Assembly: GCA_036785705.1 (NCBI GenBank)
Contig: JAWUZG010000056.1
Span: forward strand, 15,854,001-15,918,000
Length of the DNA: 64,000 nt
Direction of reading: 5' to 3'
Source of the DNA: Acanthornis magna
Taxonomy: Eukaryota; Chordata; Aves; Passeriformes; Acanthizidae
Below the pieces are notes generated by a model. It was not told the origin of the DNA and searched no databases. It saw only the letters and a program-made list of their open reading frames with translations. Below, one piece after another: positions 12,546 through 26,767 of the stretch (position 1 is the first letter of the stretch; every line of letters starts with the position of its first letter). The position numbers and the translations under genes are program-made.

Positions 12546-13635
12546 CAATGCAGGAGACTCTGGCAGGTGGACCCTGTCACTTGAGGAGATTGCCCTCAGT
12601 GCTCTGCCAACAGCTCTCCTGGATCAAGGACAGCAGAAGGGGACAAATGCAACTCCTGCAGGTTCTGCAGGTCAGTCACGAGGCTCAGAATCAGCCTGGA
12701 GTCACACAGGGAATGGCTATGTGTCTGTTCAAGCCACAGAGCTGGCTGGCAGTCCTGGATCCGAGCGGATGGACCTTCCCTGCTGTGCCACTCCTGTGCC
12801 CTGATGCTCTGGAGTGGCACAGCAGGGTGGCCACCATGCCAGGACTCTCACAGTGTCCCTGTGTGCCCCACCACGGCAGAGCCTTCCCCAGCGCTGATGG
12901 GATAGGAAATAAGTTACACACAGGTTAACATCAGATGGCAGAGCTGAAAAGTGTAACTTTTCCCGTGAGTTATGGCCTGCAGATGCCAGCATTGGATCCT
13001 GCAGCAGAGTCAGCAGCAGCTACAAATATGGGATTTATCTTCACTGCTTGCTTCTGCACTTGCCTGCTTCTGTGGATGGCTCGGATGAGCCAAGTTCCTG
13101 TTACTGAGATGAAGAACCCTGGCTCATTACCGAGCCAGGCAGAGTGAGATGTGCCAGGGTAGAAAACGCCAATGTGAAAAGCATCTTTATAGCACTGCCA
13201 GCTCTTCAGCTAATGGCTGTACCTGCTTGGGTTTCATGTGTGCTCTATTTGTGTGCCCTCTCTGCCACTCCCTCGCTCCCAGGCGCCCCTCTGTCTTGGC
13301 TGCTCTGGGCTGAGGTCCCTGCATGGAGCCGCTCGAATTCCCTTCTTTCAGCAGCACAGTTGCTTTTTGTCAAAGGAACAGTGACCAAAACACTTAAGAG
13401 CTGCTGGTGAGAGAAGAGAGGAAAAAATGCCAACTCTTACTTGAGCTATTTAGCTTCAGTTTTTGTTGTGAAAGGAGATGAAAATAAATCCTACTTGTTA
13501 AAAAATCCAAGTCTTCCCTGCGTGGGGACTAATCTTAAATGATCTAAGTTACGGCAGGACATGAGTACCTAAACCAGATGTGCAGGACATCAGGTGTTGC
13601 CACCTCGATTTCTTCATCTTAACACAGAGGAGCCA
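12546..13635. other. Moderately GC-rich intergenic stretch, no gene recognised
   Basis: Several overlapping ORFs of 60-133 codons occur on both strands at about 12.5-13.4 kb. They arise from locally higher GC and lower stop density. None shows splice-consistent boundaries or a domain I recognise. Confidence 0.5.
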
Positions 13636-13800
13636 TTAAAAAAAAAACCCAACAAAAAAACACAAACCAAAAAACGAAAACAAACAAACAAACAAAAACA
13701 AACAAAAGCCAACCAAACAAAAAAACCCAAACCAAAACAAACAAAAAAACAAACAAAAAAAATTCCCCAAAAACAAACAAAAAACCCCCCACAACCCCCA
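13636..13800. repeat. A-rich (AAACA)n-type low-complexity tract
   Basis: About 165 bases consist almost wholly of A and C in AAACA, AACAAA and AAAACC units. The plus-strand ORF over it is lysine/glutamine/proline-rich and reflects composition only. Confidence 0.9.
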
Positions 13801-14817
13801 AAGTTTGCTTTCTGGGATCTAACTTAGAGAGGTAATAGTTTCCTGTGTTTCTGCCAAATTGTTTTTGAAAACTGCCTCATCCAAAGCTGGCTGAATAGAG
13901 TGAAGAGCTTGCCATTGTCTTCTGAGCTCCACTTTGGGACTGTCATTATTGTCCTTAAACGTAATCCAAATGTATTCGCCAGAGTTGTTGTCTTTAAATT
14001 TTCTGTGCTAATATTTGCAAAATACAGAATGTGGAAAAATGCCGCTAAGGTTTCTATTAGTAATCATAAGAGAAGCGAAGTGGGGCTGACAAAGCAAATG
14101 TCTAATTGTGAAACATTCTGCTGTGGAAGGGCTCTCTCTCCTTAAATGTGAGGAAAAAGAACAAATTATTGCCAAGTTTTCTCCTTTTCTCTGTATTTTC
14201 TTTCTTGCTGTTCATGGTAAGCTGAGTAGAAACAGTGTTCTGTGGAAAAACTGTGGCAAAAAATAGTATATAGATAGTTCAATTCTTGAATTAGATTAAA
14301 AAAGTATCCATTAGTAATTAACTAAGTATCAGGTAGTATATCTTTCATGCTAAAAGATGTTTTTTTCCCTTAAATGCATTTTTAAACAAACTTGTAGTAA
14401 AAATAAATCTAATTCCAATAATCTTGTTTCTAATTTTACTTTGGATTGTTGGAATTTTAATTGAATTGTAAATTTATACCTGAATTGTTAATTCTAATGT
14501 TTACAAGCAGCTTTGCTAGGAATCTGAGTGAAACACAGTGTTAGCTCTTCGAACCAGGGAAAAATAAATCAATTTGCTGTTGTTCTGTATAAGTGGAATA
14601 AATTACCTATTGCAAAGGGAAAAAAGTCCAGAGGTTTAGCTTTTAATAATAAATCTATAAATAAACAAAATGAGGAAGTTAAAAAACATTTATTTAAGAA
14701 CTTCTGAATATTTCATGATTTCATTAGATCAAGGTGATAATGCAGAATTCTTTATTTCTACTAGAACGTTTTTGTCATGCTTCTTTAAAATGATCTCAGG
14801 ATGAAAAAAACACAGAG

Positions 14818-14910
14818 TAACTGATTCCCTTCTGTTAAGTGAAAAGAATCGAAGAAATTTCCCATAACTGATTCCCTTCTGTTAAGTGAAAGAATCGAAG
14901 AAATTTCCCA
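14818..14910. repeat. 47-bp tandem duplication
   Basis: Copy 1 is 14818-14864 and copy 2 is 14865-14910. They are identical by eye except that copy 2 has one A fewer (GAAAAGAATC against GAAAGAATC). The near identity suggests a recent slippage or duplication event. Confidence 0.95.
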
Positions 14911-17900
14911 TATAAATTCTTTGGGATTTTGCTCAGCAATTGCACATAAAGGACATGTTTTGGAATTTTTCCTTTCTGCTGCGTGCTGTCCCTGGGCCCT
15001 CAAAATTGTGGCTATTTTATGTTTTCTCTGGAATGTTAAATGCTTTATTTACCTTTCAGCAATTTTCAAACAAGCTTTTCCCTTCCTTCCAGGACAGCTT
15101 AAGGGCAGATAATTAACAACTGATCTTCGAAAGAGGTGTTTGTAAATTCTGTGCTTCATTTGCTGAAACACATACAATATTAAATTTTCCCTTTACCTCT
15201 GATATCCTATTTTCTAAACGAAAATGAAGGCGAGAAACATTTAACTTGGTCCTGTTCAAAAGCAAGTGATGGGATGGTTGCTGCTCTCTGCGCTGGTGTT
15301 TCTGAGGAGCGTTAAATCCTCTTCTTGACTCATCAGTCACCCAAGACAGAGTCTCGTTTGGAGCATTAGCTCACCTTGCAAAGCCTTGGCCTTTGGGCCA
15401 GCCTGGAGCCGGTACCTCGGGGAGCTATTTTAATCCTTCCCAGCACTGCTCGCTACCTGCTGGAGGCAAGGAGCTCTTGCCCTCATTTTTGGGAGGTGCT
15501 GTGCAGGTGGGAGGAGCTCCTGCAGCTTCTCAGAGTTCTGTGCTCCGCAGGAAGGGCTCGGTCCCTATTCCAACTCTGTGACATTTGGGCATACAAATAC
15601 ATCCATCAGGAGTGCCTTTCTCATTTGTTGTACTCAAGCACAAGCTATTTTAGGCTGACATTTTCCAACCAGGCCTGAGGGGGTTAGATGTCTGAATTAA
15701 ATCCAGTTTGACTGATTTGGACATTGAACATCTCTGAACTGAAATCCTGCTGATAGGCAGTGCTAAAACAACATCATTAGCTCTTCAGTAATGCAAAAAA
15801 AGTACGTCTAATTTTTTCAACAAAATAGCCAAATAATGGAATTGTTAGTGCAAATACAGGACTTGAAGCCTGGCATAATTTTTTTTTTTTTTACATGTAA
15901 GGTATACATACACTAAAAGTGAAGCTGCCATAGAGTTAAAACCATTCAGCTGTTTTAATTTGGAGATGATATAAGCACTTCCCATGAAAACACTATACTC
16001 TTGTTGATTTAAATATGTGTATTTTATTGAGTGACAAGAAGTAATTCATTGCAGCTGTTTCTCTCATGAAAAAGAATTTTTTTAGATTGTCATATCAAAA
16101 ACTGTAATGCCCTAATTTATGTAACTGTTTTTAAGGAAAGTACTTACGTGTTTAGCATAGCATAAGGGATTATATAAATTGGGAAAGTTCGTAGCAAATA
16201 GAACTGAATCCAAAATATCTCTGCCTATGGGCCCAACCTCCTGTGAAAATTGGGAAATTGAGCCTTGTACTGACCTGGGAAAATGGCAACCTGGGGAAGA
16301 AGAGCAGAGTTAGAGAAGTGCCTCTGCCTGGTGCAGCCTCTGTGCAAATGCTCTCTAAAGAACAGTCTGGAAGTGGCTCAAGCATTGAGAAGGACAGAGG
16401 GAAACAATTCCTAACAAGGCTGCCTGTGTGAGCTCTGCTGCTGCTATCACCCTTGGAAGGTTTATGCTGAAGTGCTCTTTGCCTCACAAGCTCTACTTCA
16501 GATTAATATCATTTATGGGAAGAGCTGTAAACAAAAGGGAAATGTCTTGAATGCTTTTCAGTGCTGGGGAGAAGTGTTATTATAAAAGTCTGACAGCAGC
16601 TGCCACTGGCCACCCTGGTAAGGCCAGTCTGCCTCAGGTTATCATTTTGTCACCCAGCACAGCAGAAAATAACTGCAAGACTGTAATCCATAGACTTCCC
16701 CTCTCCAAATTGATTGTACAGAACTGAAATTTTTAAAAAAACACGAAAATTTGTCTGACATGGCTGTTTCTGCAGTCATCTAAACCAGTGTGAGCAGCTA
16801 CCCAATACAGCCTGTAAAACCTGGAACTGGGAGAAAATGCCCTGATGTTCTAAAGGCTTTGGGAAGGTGATTGTTTGTGGTCTGGGTGTCTTTGGAGTGT
16901 TAGGAAGTCTATAAAAATAGTCCTACCATGAGAACCTTGATTAATGACCTCAGAATGGACACCTGTGCCCTTCTGTGAAATGAACTGAAATCGAGAATGG
17001 ATGAAGTTGCCAACACACTCTACCTTAATGTGCTCTATCAGTTTGTCTTCAGGGGAATTCAGTTACAATTTCTAAAGCCCTGAATGTTCTGAGTGTTGGT
17101 TTACCTGTGTGATCTCCTCTCATCAGCAATGTTACAAAAGTCAGGACACTTCTTTAATGTCATCTACAACTGTCTTTTGGAAGTGACAATGAAAATCTTT
17201 GCATAAGTTCTCGCCTCTGGGAATGATATTCTAAAATAGTCTTAATTTTTTCATGCTCTTTCTTCAATCAGCCCAAGAACAGAAGGATGATCTCTTTGTA
17301 AGAACTTTTCTGGCTGTAAGAAGAGCACTGGCTTTTCTTACCCTTTTAAGGAAGTTCTCCCTGTGGTCTCCAAGATGTGTAAATAGCTCCAGGAAACGAA
17401 AGCACTTGAGATTTTTAAGTGGACAATTTACATGTACAGTTGCATTTTGCTGGGAAAAGAGCTGCCTAGTAATCTGTAGCTGGAATTTATATGGTATTGC
17501 AGTCATCAATGGTGAATTTGGCTTTGGATTGTTTGCCATCGTGCAGTGTTTATCCCTGCCATCCATCCCACTGGAGATTCAGTGCAGCTGTACAGAGCCA
17601 GCAGCGATCCAGTTGGAATCCAGAGCTGCAAACTTGCTGGGATGCAACAGAAGTTGAAGGATTGTGGTGCTACCTAATGAAGGGACTGCCACAACTGAAG
17701 AAAAATAACTTGCCGGAAAGCTCTAGTCTGTGATGGAAGATTAGGTGTGAAAAAAGAGGATGATATTCTTCCATTCACCATGAGCTTGGGGCTGAATCAA
17801 GCCTTTAGTATCCTGACAAAATCAAAACTTTTTTCCCTGCTGCAGTGCTCAGAAAAAATGGAGAATTTGTTTGGAAGTTGTTGCTGTGTTTCTTCTGAAT

Positions 17901-20900
17901 TTTTTGAAGGAAGAAAGCAAAGCTAAAAATCTAACTGCAAAGTCAAAATAAAGAGGCAAACACAGAGAAGCACAAGGGAAATCAAATCGTTTATTGGCTT
18001 AAACACTGATAGTATTCATGTAAACTTAGATATGAGAGTAGGTTTGCTTTTCTGATTAGTACATATTTCTATTTCTGTGATTTCACTAGACTTTATATCT
18101 AAGCCTTTTGAAGATAACTTATCTCTTCATTGAGCGATGGGAAAGAAGAAAAGTCCAAGGGATCTGAAAACAGTGGGGAACATTGCTAAGTGTCAGGAAA
18201 GAAATGAGAAGTTTGCTTTTGTCTATCACTTGGGTTGGGAAAGTCAAATACTGCTGGAAAGGGATTTTATTTCCCTTCCATTTGTTTTCCTTTTATAAAC
18301 TTGCCATCCACAAGTCTTTCTGGTCTTCCTGTCTCTGGTCACTTGAAACAGCCTTTTTAAATATGCATGAAACGGCTTTGCTAGCAGTGCTTTTATACAT
18401 CAATTAAACACTGAGCATAAATTATTGTGTGGAAATGTTATTTTCTCCCCACACATCGCATTTAACTGATCTGCTTGGCCTGGCTACCTGGTGCAGGTAG
18501 GGAGTTTAAAGAATATGGGCCTACCTTCATCTTTGAGTGACCTTTTGTCTGCAGCAAATGTATTACAAATATTTTAAAATCATTTACTCAGTTCTGCAAG
18601 ATTTCCTGTTTTACTTTGGTTCTTCCTTGATACCAATTCCTAAAAACAAGCTTAGTTTCTTCCTTGCTCTATCATTCACTGGTGTTTGCTCTCATTGAAC
18701 TTCCCAAAATGAGAGTCTGTCCAAGCCCTTGGACATTTCACATGATTGCACTTAGAGATACAACGTGGAATCCAATATTATGAACAAATTGCAGAGTTCA
18801 CATTGAGCTGAATTCAGCTTTTACTAAGTAATGGCTGTTTTTGCAAAGACAATCCTCCCCTATTTTAGCTTTGAATAAAAAAAAGCATAGGGAAATACTA
18901 TGAGCTTTTGAGATGTGTTGCAATTTTCTTGCAGTATTTGCATATTGCTGAGGTGTGTGCCACAGGCAGAATTTGAGGAGGAAAGATAAAACTGAAAAAT
19001 CCAAATAAATCAAATAGGACAACATGCTGTAACTAACAGCACCTTACAACAAATACTCATTTTGTCTTAATATCGTGGCGTAACTTCTGTCCCTACCGAA
19101 CAAAGAAAGTCCCCTTTGCATGGTTCACCTTCTGTGGGTTTTGGACTCTTTTCCTGTCAGATATTGAACAAACTCAAAGACTTCATGACAGCAGAGGTCA
19201 GAACACTGGGAGTCTTCTAAGCACTTATGTTGTGATGGTTTTATCTACTTAACTTTGCTGTTCTCTTTCCATGCTGTTGTGCATTGATCCTTGACTTTGT
19301 CTTTCAGCCAGGAAAAGTATCTTTAGTAGTTGTTTCATGTGGTTTCTGTACAGTCCTTCCCCTAAGGAACCAAAGGAAAAGGACACAAACACAGGATTTG
19401 CCGTTCACGCTGATTGGCTTTGGAAGTCATGCACGTGTGGTGAAGAGGCGAGGGAGGAAACACCTACAAATGGAAGCAGGAAAAATTTATTTGCTTCACT
19501 GCCATGGTTTTCTCTGCATCAGACATGGCCAAAGGCATTGAGAGCTGAGCCCTCCCAGCAAAACAGAAATACCCTGTCATCAACCCCTACAAACTTGACA
19601 CGCGCTGTTAAAGGCTGGCATACTGCACCACATAAATCTTCAAGGGAAGAGGGCTTCTCCATTTCCTACTATCAGTTTCCTCTCTTTCTCCACTTATTTA
19701 GGGGCTTATTAAGACTATTTAGTCTGATTTTTTTAAACACAGAGGCCAAATCATGGTGCATTTATCCATGTGGTTTTCCAAATCCAGACTGATCCATTTG
19801 TCAGGAGTGACATTAAAGATTAGCCACCTGTAAGAACAGGATATACACAGAGAATGCCCATTTTCCAAAAATATAAACCACACCAAACAGCTCTGGTATC
19901 AATTTCTCCTTTGGTTTTAGATGTTTTTCAAACATCTAAATAAAATTAAATGATTTCCTGATAGCAGTGTGCTGAGGATGTCTATCATTGACCTACCCAA
20001 CATGGGACCAGAGGGCAGCATGGGAATGCTGAGAGGGATGTCTCCTGAAGGCAGATTTTTTAAGTGCTTTCTATGGGGTTGGTTGGCTGGCTTCTGTTTT
20101 ATAAAAAAAAAAAAAACTACACATGAATTGAAGGATTGTAATGAAGTTGTAGCTGTATTGGTGGGGCTGTCTCCAATTTGTAGCACTGTGTATCTCTGGG
20201 CTCCTGCTGTGAAGGTGCCATCACACACTGGAGGAGAGCTCTTCTGAGTAAATAATGTGTATTTGAGAAGTTTGAACTCATTGGCCATGACTTCACTGCT
20301 AAAAGCACTAAAAGGGTTTAACAGACTTAATTACTTCACTGGCCCAGAATTATGGGGCATTAATCTCTGGAAGAGCCTACAAGGCACATGGCACTTCTCC
20401 CTATGCCTTTGGTAAAAAATGAGAAATAGTTCCAGTGAAATAGTTTCAGTAGAAATTACTCTGAGTCTCCATTTTTGCTTTTGAATGAAGGCTGAATTAT
20501 CTCCTTTTGTCAGACAGAAGATGTTATCCTGCTACAGACATATGGCCTGGAACAGCTCCCTGGGAGCAGAGCTGGTGCCAGACACAAAGGCATATTGTCC
20601 GAAACTCCTTACACCAAGGAGAGGGGGAGCTGGGAACAGTGCTGTGCCACGACTTTATAATGTGCAAAGATCTTTATCAGGGCTGTGTGGCAAGTGTGAC
20701 AAAGGCAGGAAGGAGGCATGGACTCGGAAAAAAGTACCCAAACTCAGCACAAGAGCTTGAGCGCTGCCTAAGGGCTCCCCAGCCAAGTGTGCCTTGACTT
20801 TGGTTACCTGACTTAGACCTCTCAGTACAGTGTTCAAGAACACACCTGAATTCGCAAGAATTCACAAGAATTCACATGAAAGATTTCTGAGAGGAAACAC

Positions 20901-23900
20901 AGAGTGTTATCAAGAAAAGAAAAATCTTCGGCTTTTCTGGTTTGCTCTCGAAAATGAAAAATTCTGCATTTGACAGGAAGCAGCTCATTGAGTGTCTCCC
21001 CAACACGTGGAACATCCTGGCATATATTTAAGCTATTCCTAGAGTGTTCAGTAAAAAAAGGTCAGATCCCAGCTGTAAGCAGATGGATGGTTGACATGAA
21101 AAGGAGAAACCCTGCAAGCTCTCTGAAAGCACATCTCCCACTGGTCTCAGGAACAGAAGATTTCTATATCTGACTTCACTCAAACAGGTTCCACAATATG
21201 CTTGCATAAATCAAAGAGCTGTGTACACACCATGCTGCCCCCCTTCACTATTTATATTCCCTTGGAATGAAAAATAGCTCACCACCTGCCTCATTTCTAT
21301 CATAATGTAACAGGTCACAGAGTTAACACCCTTCCGATATGAATGGTGGAATCAAATTACAAAACCGATCACCTTACACAACCAAGACATTTGGCACCTC
21401 ACTTGAAACTTTTCCATAAGAAATACAAACATCTCATAAATCAATAAAAATGTTATTTCAATACTAGTATTGTCACTAAAATACTTTCATTTCAAGCCTG
21501 TATGTGCTAAAATTATGAAACTGTGTGGGTGAGAGTATAGGGATTTAATATTTTATTAAAATTTTAAAGTAAATTTATGGGAACAATGGAGCTGTGTTGA
21601 TGATATGGAGCCTCTGTAGAAGATATGACTTTGTTTCAACACCAGATCATGGGACTTCTCAGAAAAATAAATGGCCAAGAGGAGAAAGAAAATGACATTA
21701 GACAGCAATAGACAAAAAGAATTGGAGTAGGTTTGGTCTCTGGAAGTAGGAACAACTTCAGAAAAATTAATCATTACTTGATTAATTATAAATTATTTAT
21801 TAATCTTAATTAATAATTAACAATTAATTGGAACTACTGTTTTCAGTTGAATAAATAATAATTTTTGGTCAAATTAGATCCAACGAATCATTAAAAACAC
21901 TCAGGAATCTTTTGACAATTCTTGTGAACTCAGCAGGTCTGTCAACTGGACTGAAGGGAAATGCAGTGAAGATGAAAAGAAAGCTAACCTTGGGGCAGGC
22001 AGAAGGATGGAGAAATAACCACCACAGAGCTTCAGTGGCAGCCGAGGGTGGTAGTAAAAATAATATTATTGAGGACACATAAAAATAGACCAAAGAACAT
22101 TTCATGCTGTTTGCTGCCTGAAATTAATAAGTGTCCATGTGCTGTCTAAATTTGCTATTTAAGTTTTACTACTTTACTGATTAGAAGCAAAGCAAAACTG
22201 GAGATAATGTTGTAAGTGACTTTGATTGAACCAAATCAGTCAAGTTTAGAGTTTAGAGTGAATTCCAAACAAAAACCAAAATTTTATTCATTAATGCATT
22301 TGTGACATACAGCAACCTTGGTAAGCAGAAAAAGACTTGGTTCCTTGAAATTAATTTGAAAGCCGTGATTATCTTGTCAACAAGAGGTGACACAAAATAC
22401 CTGCACAGGCTCCTTTTGCATCTTTAAAGGACTAACAGCTGAACAGCCATGGAGAGCTGCCTGGTTTGTTACCTTTGCAGTGATCCCACATTGAGATTTC
22501 CCCATGGAGCAGAGGCAGAAATGTTGATTCTGCCTATTGTTATATTTGCTTAACACATTACAGAGGAATTTGGTTTCTGGGGCAGTCAGTGAGGCATTGT
22601 TCTTTTTCCAATTGAGATTAATTAGATCAGTGGGAATTTAGAATGAGCAGAAACTGCATGATCAGGGACAAAATCCACTGCTTGCTTATTCTGTATTAAG
22701 GTTGTTCCATTCAAAATGCAGCTTGGCCAAATGAGCAGTGCTTTCCATTACTTCTTAGGAAATCTATTACACAACATCATCAACGTGATTACCAGGAAAT
22801 TTCCTTCAAAAATTAGTTCAGCCCAAATTAGCAATAAACTCTTCTGAAAGCTTCCATTTTGACAAAATCAGCGATGCTGATTTGAACCATACCAGGCAGG
22901 GCAAATAACTTCCTTTGAAATTAGGTTTTTCATTAGCATTACTGTGCCATTGAAAAAGGAGTCAGTTCGAGTTTAACAAATACAATAATGATTAAACTGA
23001 AAAGAAAAAGACTTGAGCCAAAGGTGGATGATGTCTAAACCTTAAATACTGGCGTGCTGGCACTCGGTGTGCAGGAGCTCCATCTGCCTTCCCACTTTTG
23101 TACTGCTGCAGAAGCCAGAATTAAAAGTAAAATATTCATAGAATCAAAGTTAGCAGTACTGTGATGAGTCACTGTAACTTTATTCCACTCAAATAAGAGA
23201 GCTTTGTCCCTAAACCAAAATTACTAACTGGAAATTACAAAAGACTTCCTAAGAAGAACAAGGACTTTCTGGAGAATGGATTCTTTCTCCATTAGTAAAA
23301 ACCGAATATTTTAGAGAGTTTATTTCTTTCTGGAATGAGAGACAAATCAATTAATGAGGCAAAATAAACCTCCTGTGGAAAGAATAGATCAAAAATTCTT
23401 GAAATTTATACCAACTGACTCTTGTATCATTATGTATATGAAATCTGGATTGGCTGAAAAAATCTTATGTAAGACAGTGTAAAGTGAAAACAAAGGTTAG
23501 AAGAATTAAGATTTGAAATTCTACAAGAAAGGATGCAAACTGGAAATGTTCTGTGTGCTTCCTTAAATCTCAGTTTGTAGAACCTGATGATGACATGAGG
23601 CTCTTGTTAGAAGAGAAATGGAAGTTATTAGTCCTCAGATGAGGGAGAAAGCCACCCTCAGTGCCCATAAGGCAGAAAAATGAAATTGCATATTCAACTG
23701 CGTAAGAGCTTTCAAAATTCCAGGCAAATGTTCATTTTCTAGGGATAAGCAGAAGACAATAGGGCAGCACAAGCCATGAGCCCCTGTGCTGGAATCCTGC
23801 CGTGTAAAGGAGAGCTCTGCCATTCTCCTTGGCCATTCCAAATGTCCCAAGCATGTGTTAAAAAGATTCTTCTCCAGTCTGGGTTCGGAGAAGATGTTCA

Positions 23901-26767
23901 CTGACTGTGAGACCTGGCAGTTACTGCACCAGGCAGTTACTGCTGCTTTACACACTTGGGCTAACACTTGTGCACACCAGAAGCTAAAGGAAGCTGAAAC
24001 TGTATCTGCTGATCACTGGATTGATCTGTTGTGCCTTGTGCCTAGAAGATCCCTCCAGCCCTCAGCATAACTGCATGAGCTCAGTGTTTACTGATGGATT
24101 TTTGCCTCACCATAATTCTCAGAACACAGTGATGTCCAAGAAAGCTCATTTTGTACCGCTAGTTAACACGCTGAAGAGCAGAGAATATAAATGCTTACTA
24201 ATTATCCAGCCTTAAAGGAGAAACACTCTCTTGCTGCCGTGCATCAATCACACTGAATTTTCCTGCTGCTAAAAACTGACCTTTAATTGCTCAGTGGATA
24301 TTTTTATCATATTCCAAACTTAAATAGTCTAATTTAATGCACATGATTCAATATAAGTGGTATCCACAGCACCAGGTGGAAAAGACTCATGCAGGATTGT
24401 TAGGGAGGTGGGACCTCCCAGTGTTCAGGACTCAAATTCAAAAGTTCAGTGAGATAATTTGTGTGATAATAATGTCTGTGACATTGGGAGCTATAAAACT
24501 TGTCACCAAAAGCTCAATTAAAAAAAATCTTCATGTTTCACGTGGCAAAACAAAAGAAAATGTTTGCATAAATCTTTTCTATGAAAAGGTAATTCCAATT
24601 GCATCTTCCCAAAGTTGTCAGTCTGAATGAGTTACCTTGTGTAATAAATCTGGTAAAGCATCATCTCTTCACACTGTCTTCATCTGACTTGTGTGATTTT
24701 GGCACACACAAGGGATCACCAGTGAAGCTGTGCCCGTTTGCTCCATTCCTGGATCTGTTCCAGGGAACCACTGGATGATGGTGGATCTTCAAGTCACTGA
24801 CAACTGCAAAGAACTTGAATAGATCCACTTCTTCAAAGCTGCATTTCAAAGCAAGTTCTATTCATTTCTTTACACAGGCCCAGGTAAGATCATCCATCCT
24901 TCTCAGCAAGACAGAAATGTCAAGCCCCCCTTGTGCTCCCAAAAGCACAAAGCTAAGGATTAAATTCGGGTAAAGAAGCAGTAAAATTTACGTAGCAGGG
25001 ACATCGCACAAGTCTGACTTGTTAGAGGGGAATGACTTGGCAACCATGAGGCAAGTGCTCTCCTGGACAGAAGATCAGATTCCAATAGCCCTGCTCTGCT
25101 CTTCATTTTTAGCCTTGTGACTCCATGAGCAGGACTGGACACCTGTGCTGTGCAGGATCAGAGCTTCGGGGATCAGCTTTCAGATCTGAGAGAGCAGAAG
25201 AGAGATCTGAGAGGGCTTTTCAGAGATCACCATGGCATCGGCTGAGGGGAAAAAGACAGAGAATGAATGAGTGTGATGATTCAGACTACACAAAACAATA
25301 AAGAGAGAATCCTGAGTGACCTTGCAGGGGAAAAGACACAAGAAAAAATGATGTGTGTTGGTGTGAGCAGAAAAGAACAGACAAAATTTGCTCTCAAAAA
25401 TATCGGAGTGCAGTAATCTTATCTCCTACCTGTTACTCTCTCAAAAAATCTCCAACCAAAAAACCCTGAACCGTTACAACACACATGTAAATAAACACGT
25501 TAAGTAACCTGGCTCTGTTAAGAGCAGGTCTTCCAGGAAAAAAGCTTCATCTTTCCTGCTCTACTGCAGCAGAAGAAGACAGAAACACAGTTTCTGTCCT
25601 GATCAATGGCTCAATATCCTGGAGAAGTACATTTGGTTTGACACATTGAATTCTCTCTAAAGAATGTGTTGCTAACAGTCCTCATATTCAGCTTCTACTT
25701 TGGTCTGAAATAACTTTTAATTTCTCAGATATTTATAGTGCAAGACCAAAGCGACATTAAGAAGTGTGATGTATTTGCTGTTTTTAAAAGCAGGCCACTC
25801 CCTAGAATTTAACATCAGCTGAAAAAAATAGACAAGTACTATCAACCACAGTAAGAAATAATGTGTGTAGTATGATATGATAAATAGGGAGGATGTTGAA
25901 TTTTGAAGGGTAAATTATTTCAACAAAACCCAATTTATTTTTTTTCTGAAAAAAAACAACTCCAAAAAGACTGCAACTGGAAAGTAACATGGAGCAAGTG
26001 TAGTTGTCACAATCAATTATTATTTTTATTTCCTTTTAAGTGCAGGAAAATGACAAATTAGCCATTAAACGCTGCTATTCTTTATTTAGAACTGAAAAAG
26101 AGAGAAATTAGTCTGCAAGGGAAAAGATCTTAAGCTTTTCTGCATGTTGATTTATTTCAAGTGAAAATTATGTGAATATATAGAAGAATGTCTTCTGCAA
26201 GGTGTTTATCTTAGTAACCTTTCAGACCTGCTGTGTGAATCTTGTTAGGACCAATTTATGTTAATCAGTCTGGGGAAACTACAGAGAGGATTTTTTGTGG
26301 CTGGGATTCTTTTTTAGCCAGATGTAGAGCTAATCTTCAGCAAAAAGCAACTTTTTAATACCTGGTGATGTTAAATACCCTGAGTATGAGAGAATTTGCT
26401 GTCAGCAAAGAACTGATACGACACAAACTAGCCTTTATGTGTCATCCTAGTGTGTATGAATACATATAAAATCAAAACGTTTACACAGGCCAACGATCAT
26501 GGATAAAAATGGTCCTGATGGTCAGGTTGGGGGTGTAGGCAGATCGCCCGAGGGTCTCCGTTCTGCTGTTAACACAGCAAGAAAAGGCAGCGGCAGCTGC
26601 ACCAGCGCTGGGAGGGTGGTCCCTGACCACAACTTTCATCAACAAACGATGTTCTCCTTTCTCAGCGATTTAGCAGGGATGACTTGTTAGCAGCGGGGGC
26701 TGCGTGAAACGCACGGGGTCGAAAGTGGAGCCCTCACATTCCCTCATGGAGCCGCGCTAGGAGGGAC
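14911..26767. other. Intergenic sequence, no gene recognised
   Basis: Apart from small simple repeats (a T run near 15880, three 10-mers at 20848) and a very AT-rich stretch at 21770-21860, I see nothing with coding, RNA-gene or transposon signatures. By comparison with mammals the minus-strand gene TTC23 would be expected in this interval, but no exon of it could be recognised. The 151-codon plus-strand ORF at 19337-19792 shows no family similarity and no splice context. Confidence 0.5.
20848..20877. repeat. Three tandem GAATTCACAA 10-mers
   Basis: Three consecutive near-identical 10-base units, each starting GAATTC, occur with one substitution in the first and last. Confidence 0.8.

Noticed and set aside
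13594..13827. Lysine-rich 77-codon ORF and its antisense mirror
   Set aside because: It is the translation of an AAACA-type simple repeat.
19337..19792. 151-codon plus-strand ORF in the intergenic region
   Set aside because: No recognised domain, no splice context, mixed composition. A chance ORF is the simplest reading without conservation data.
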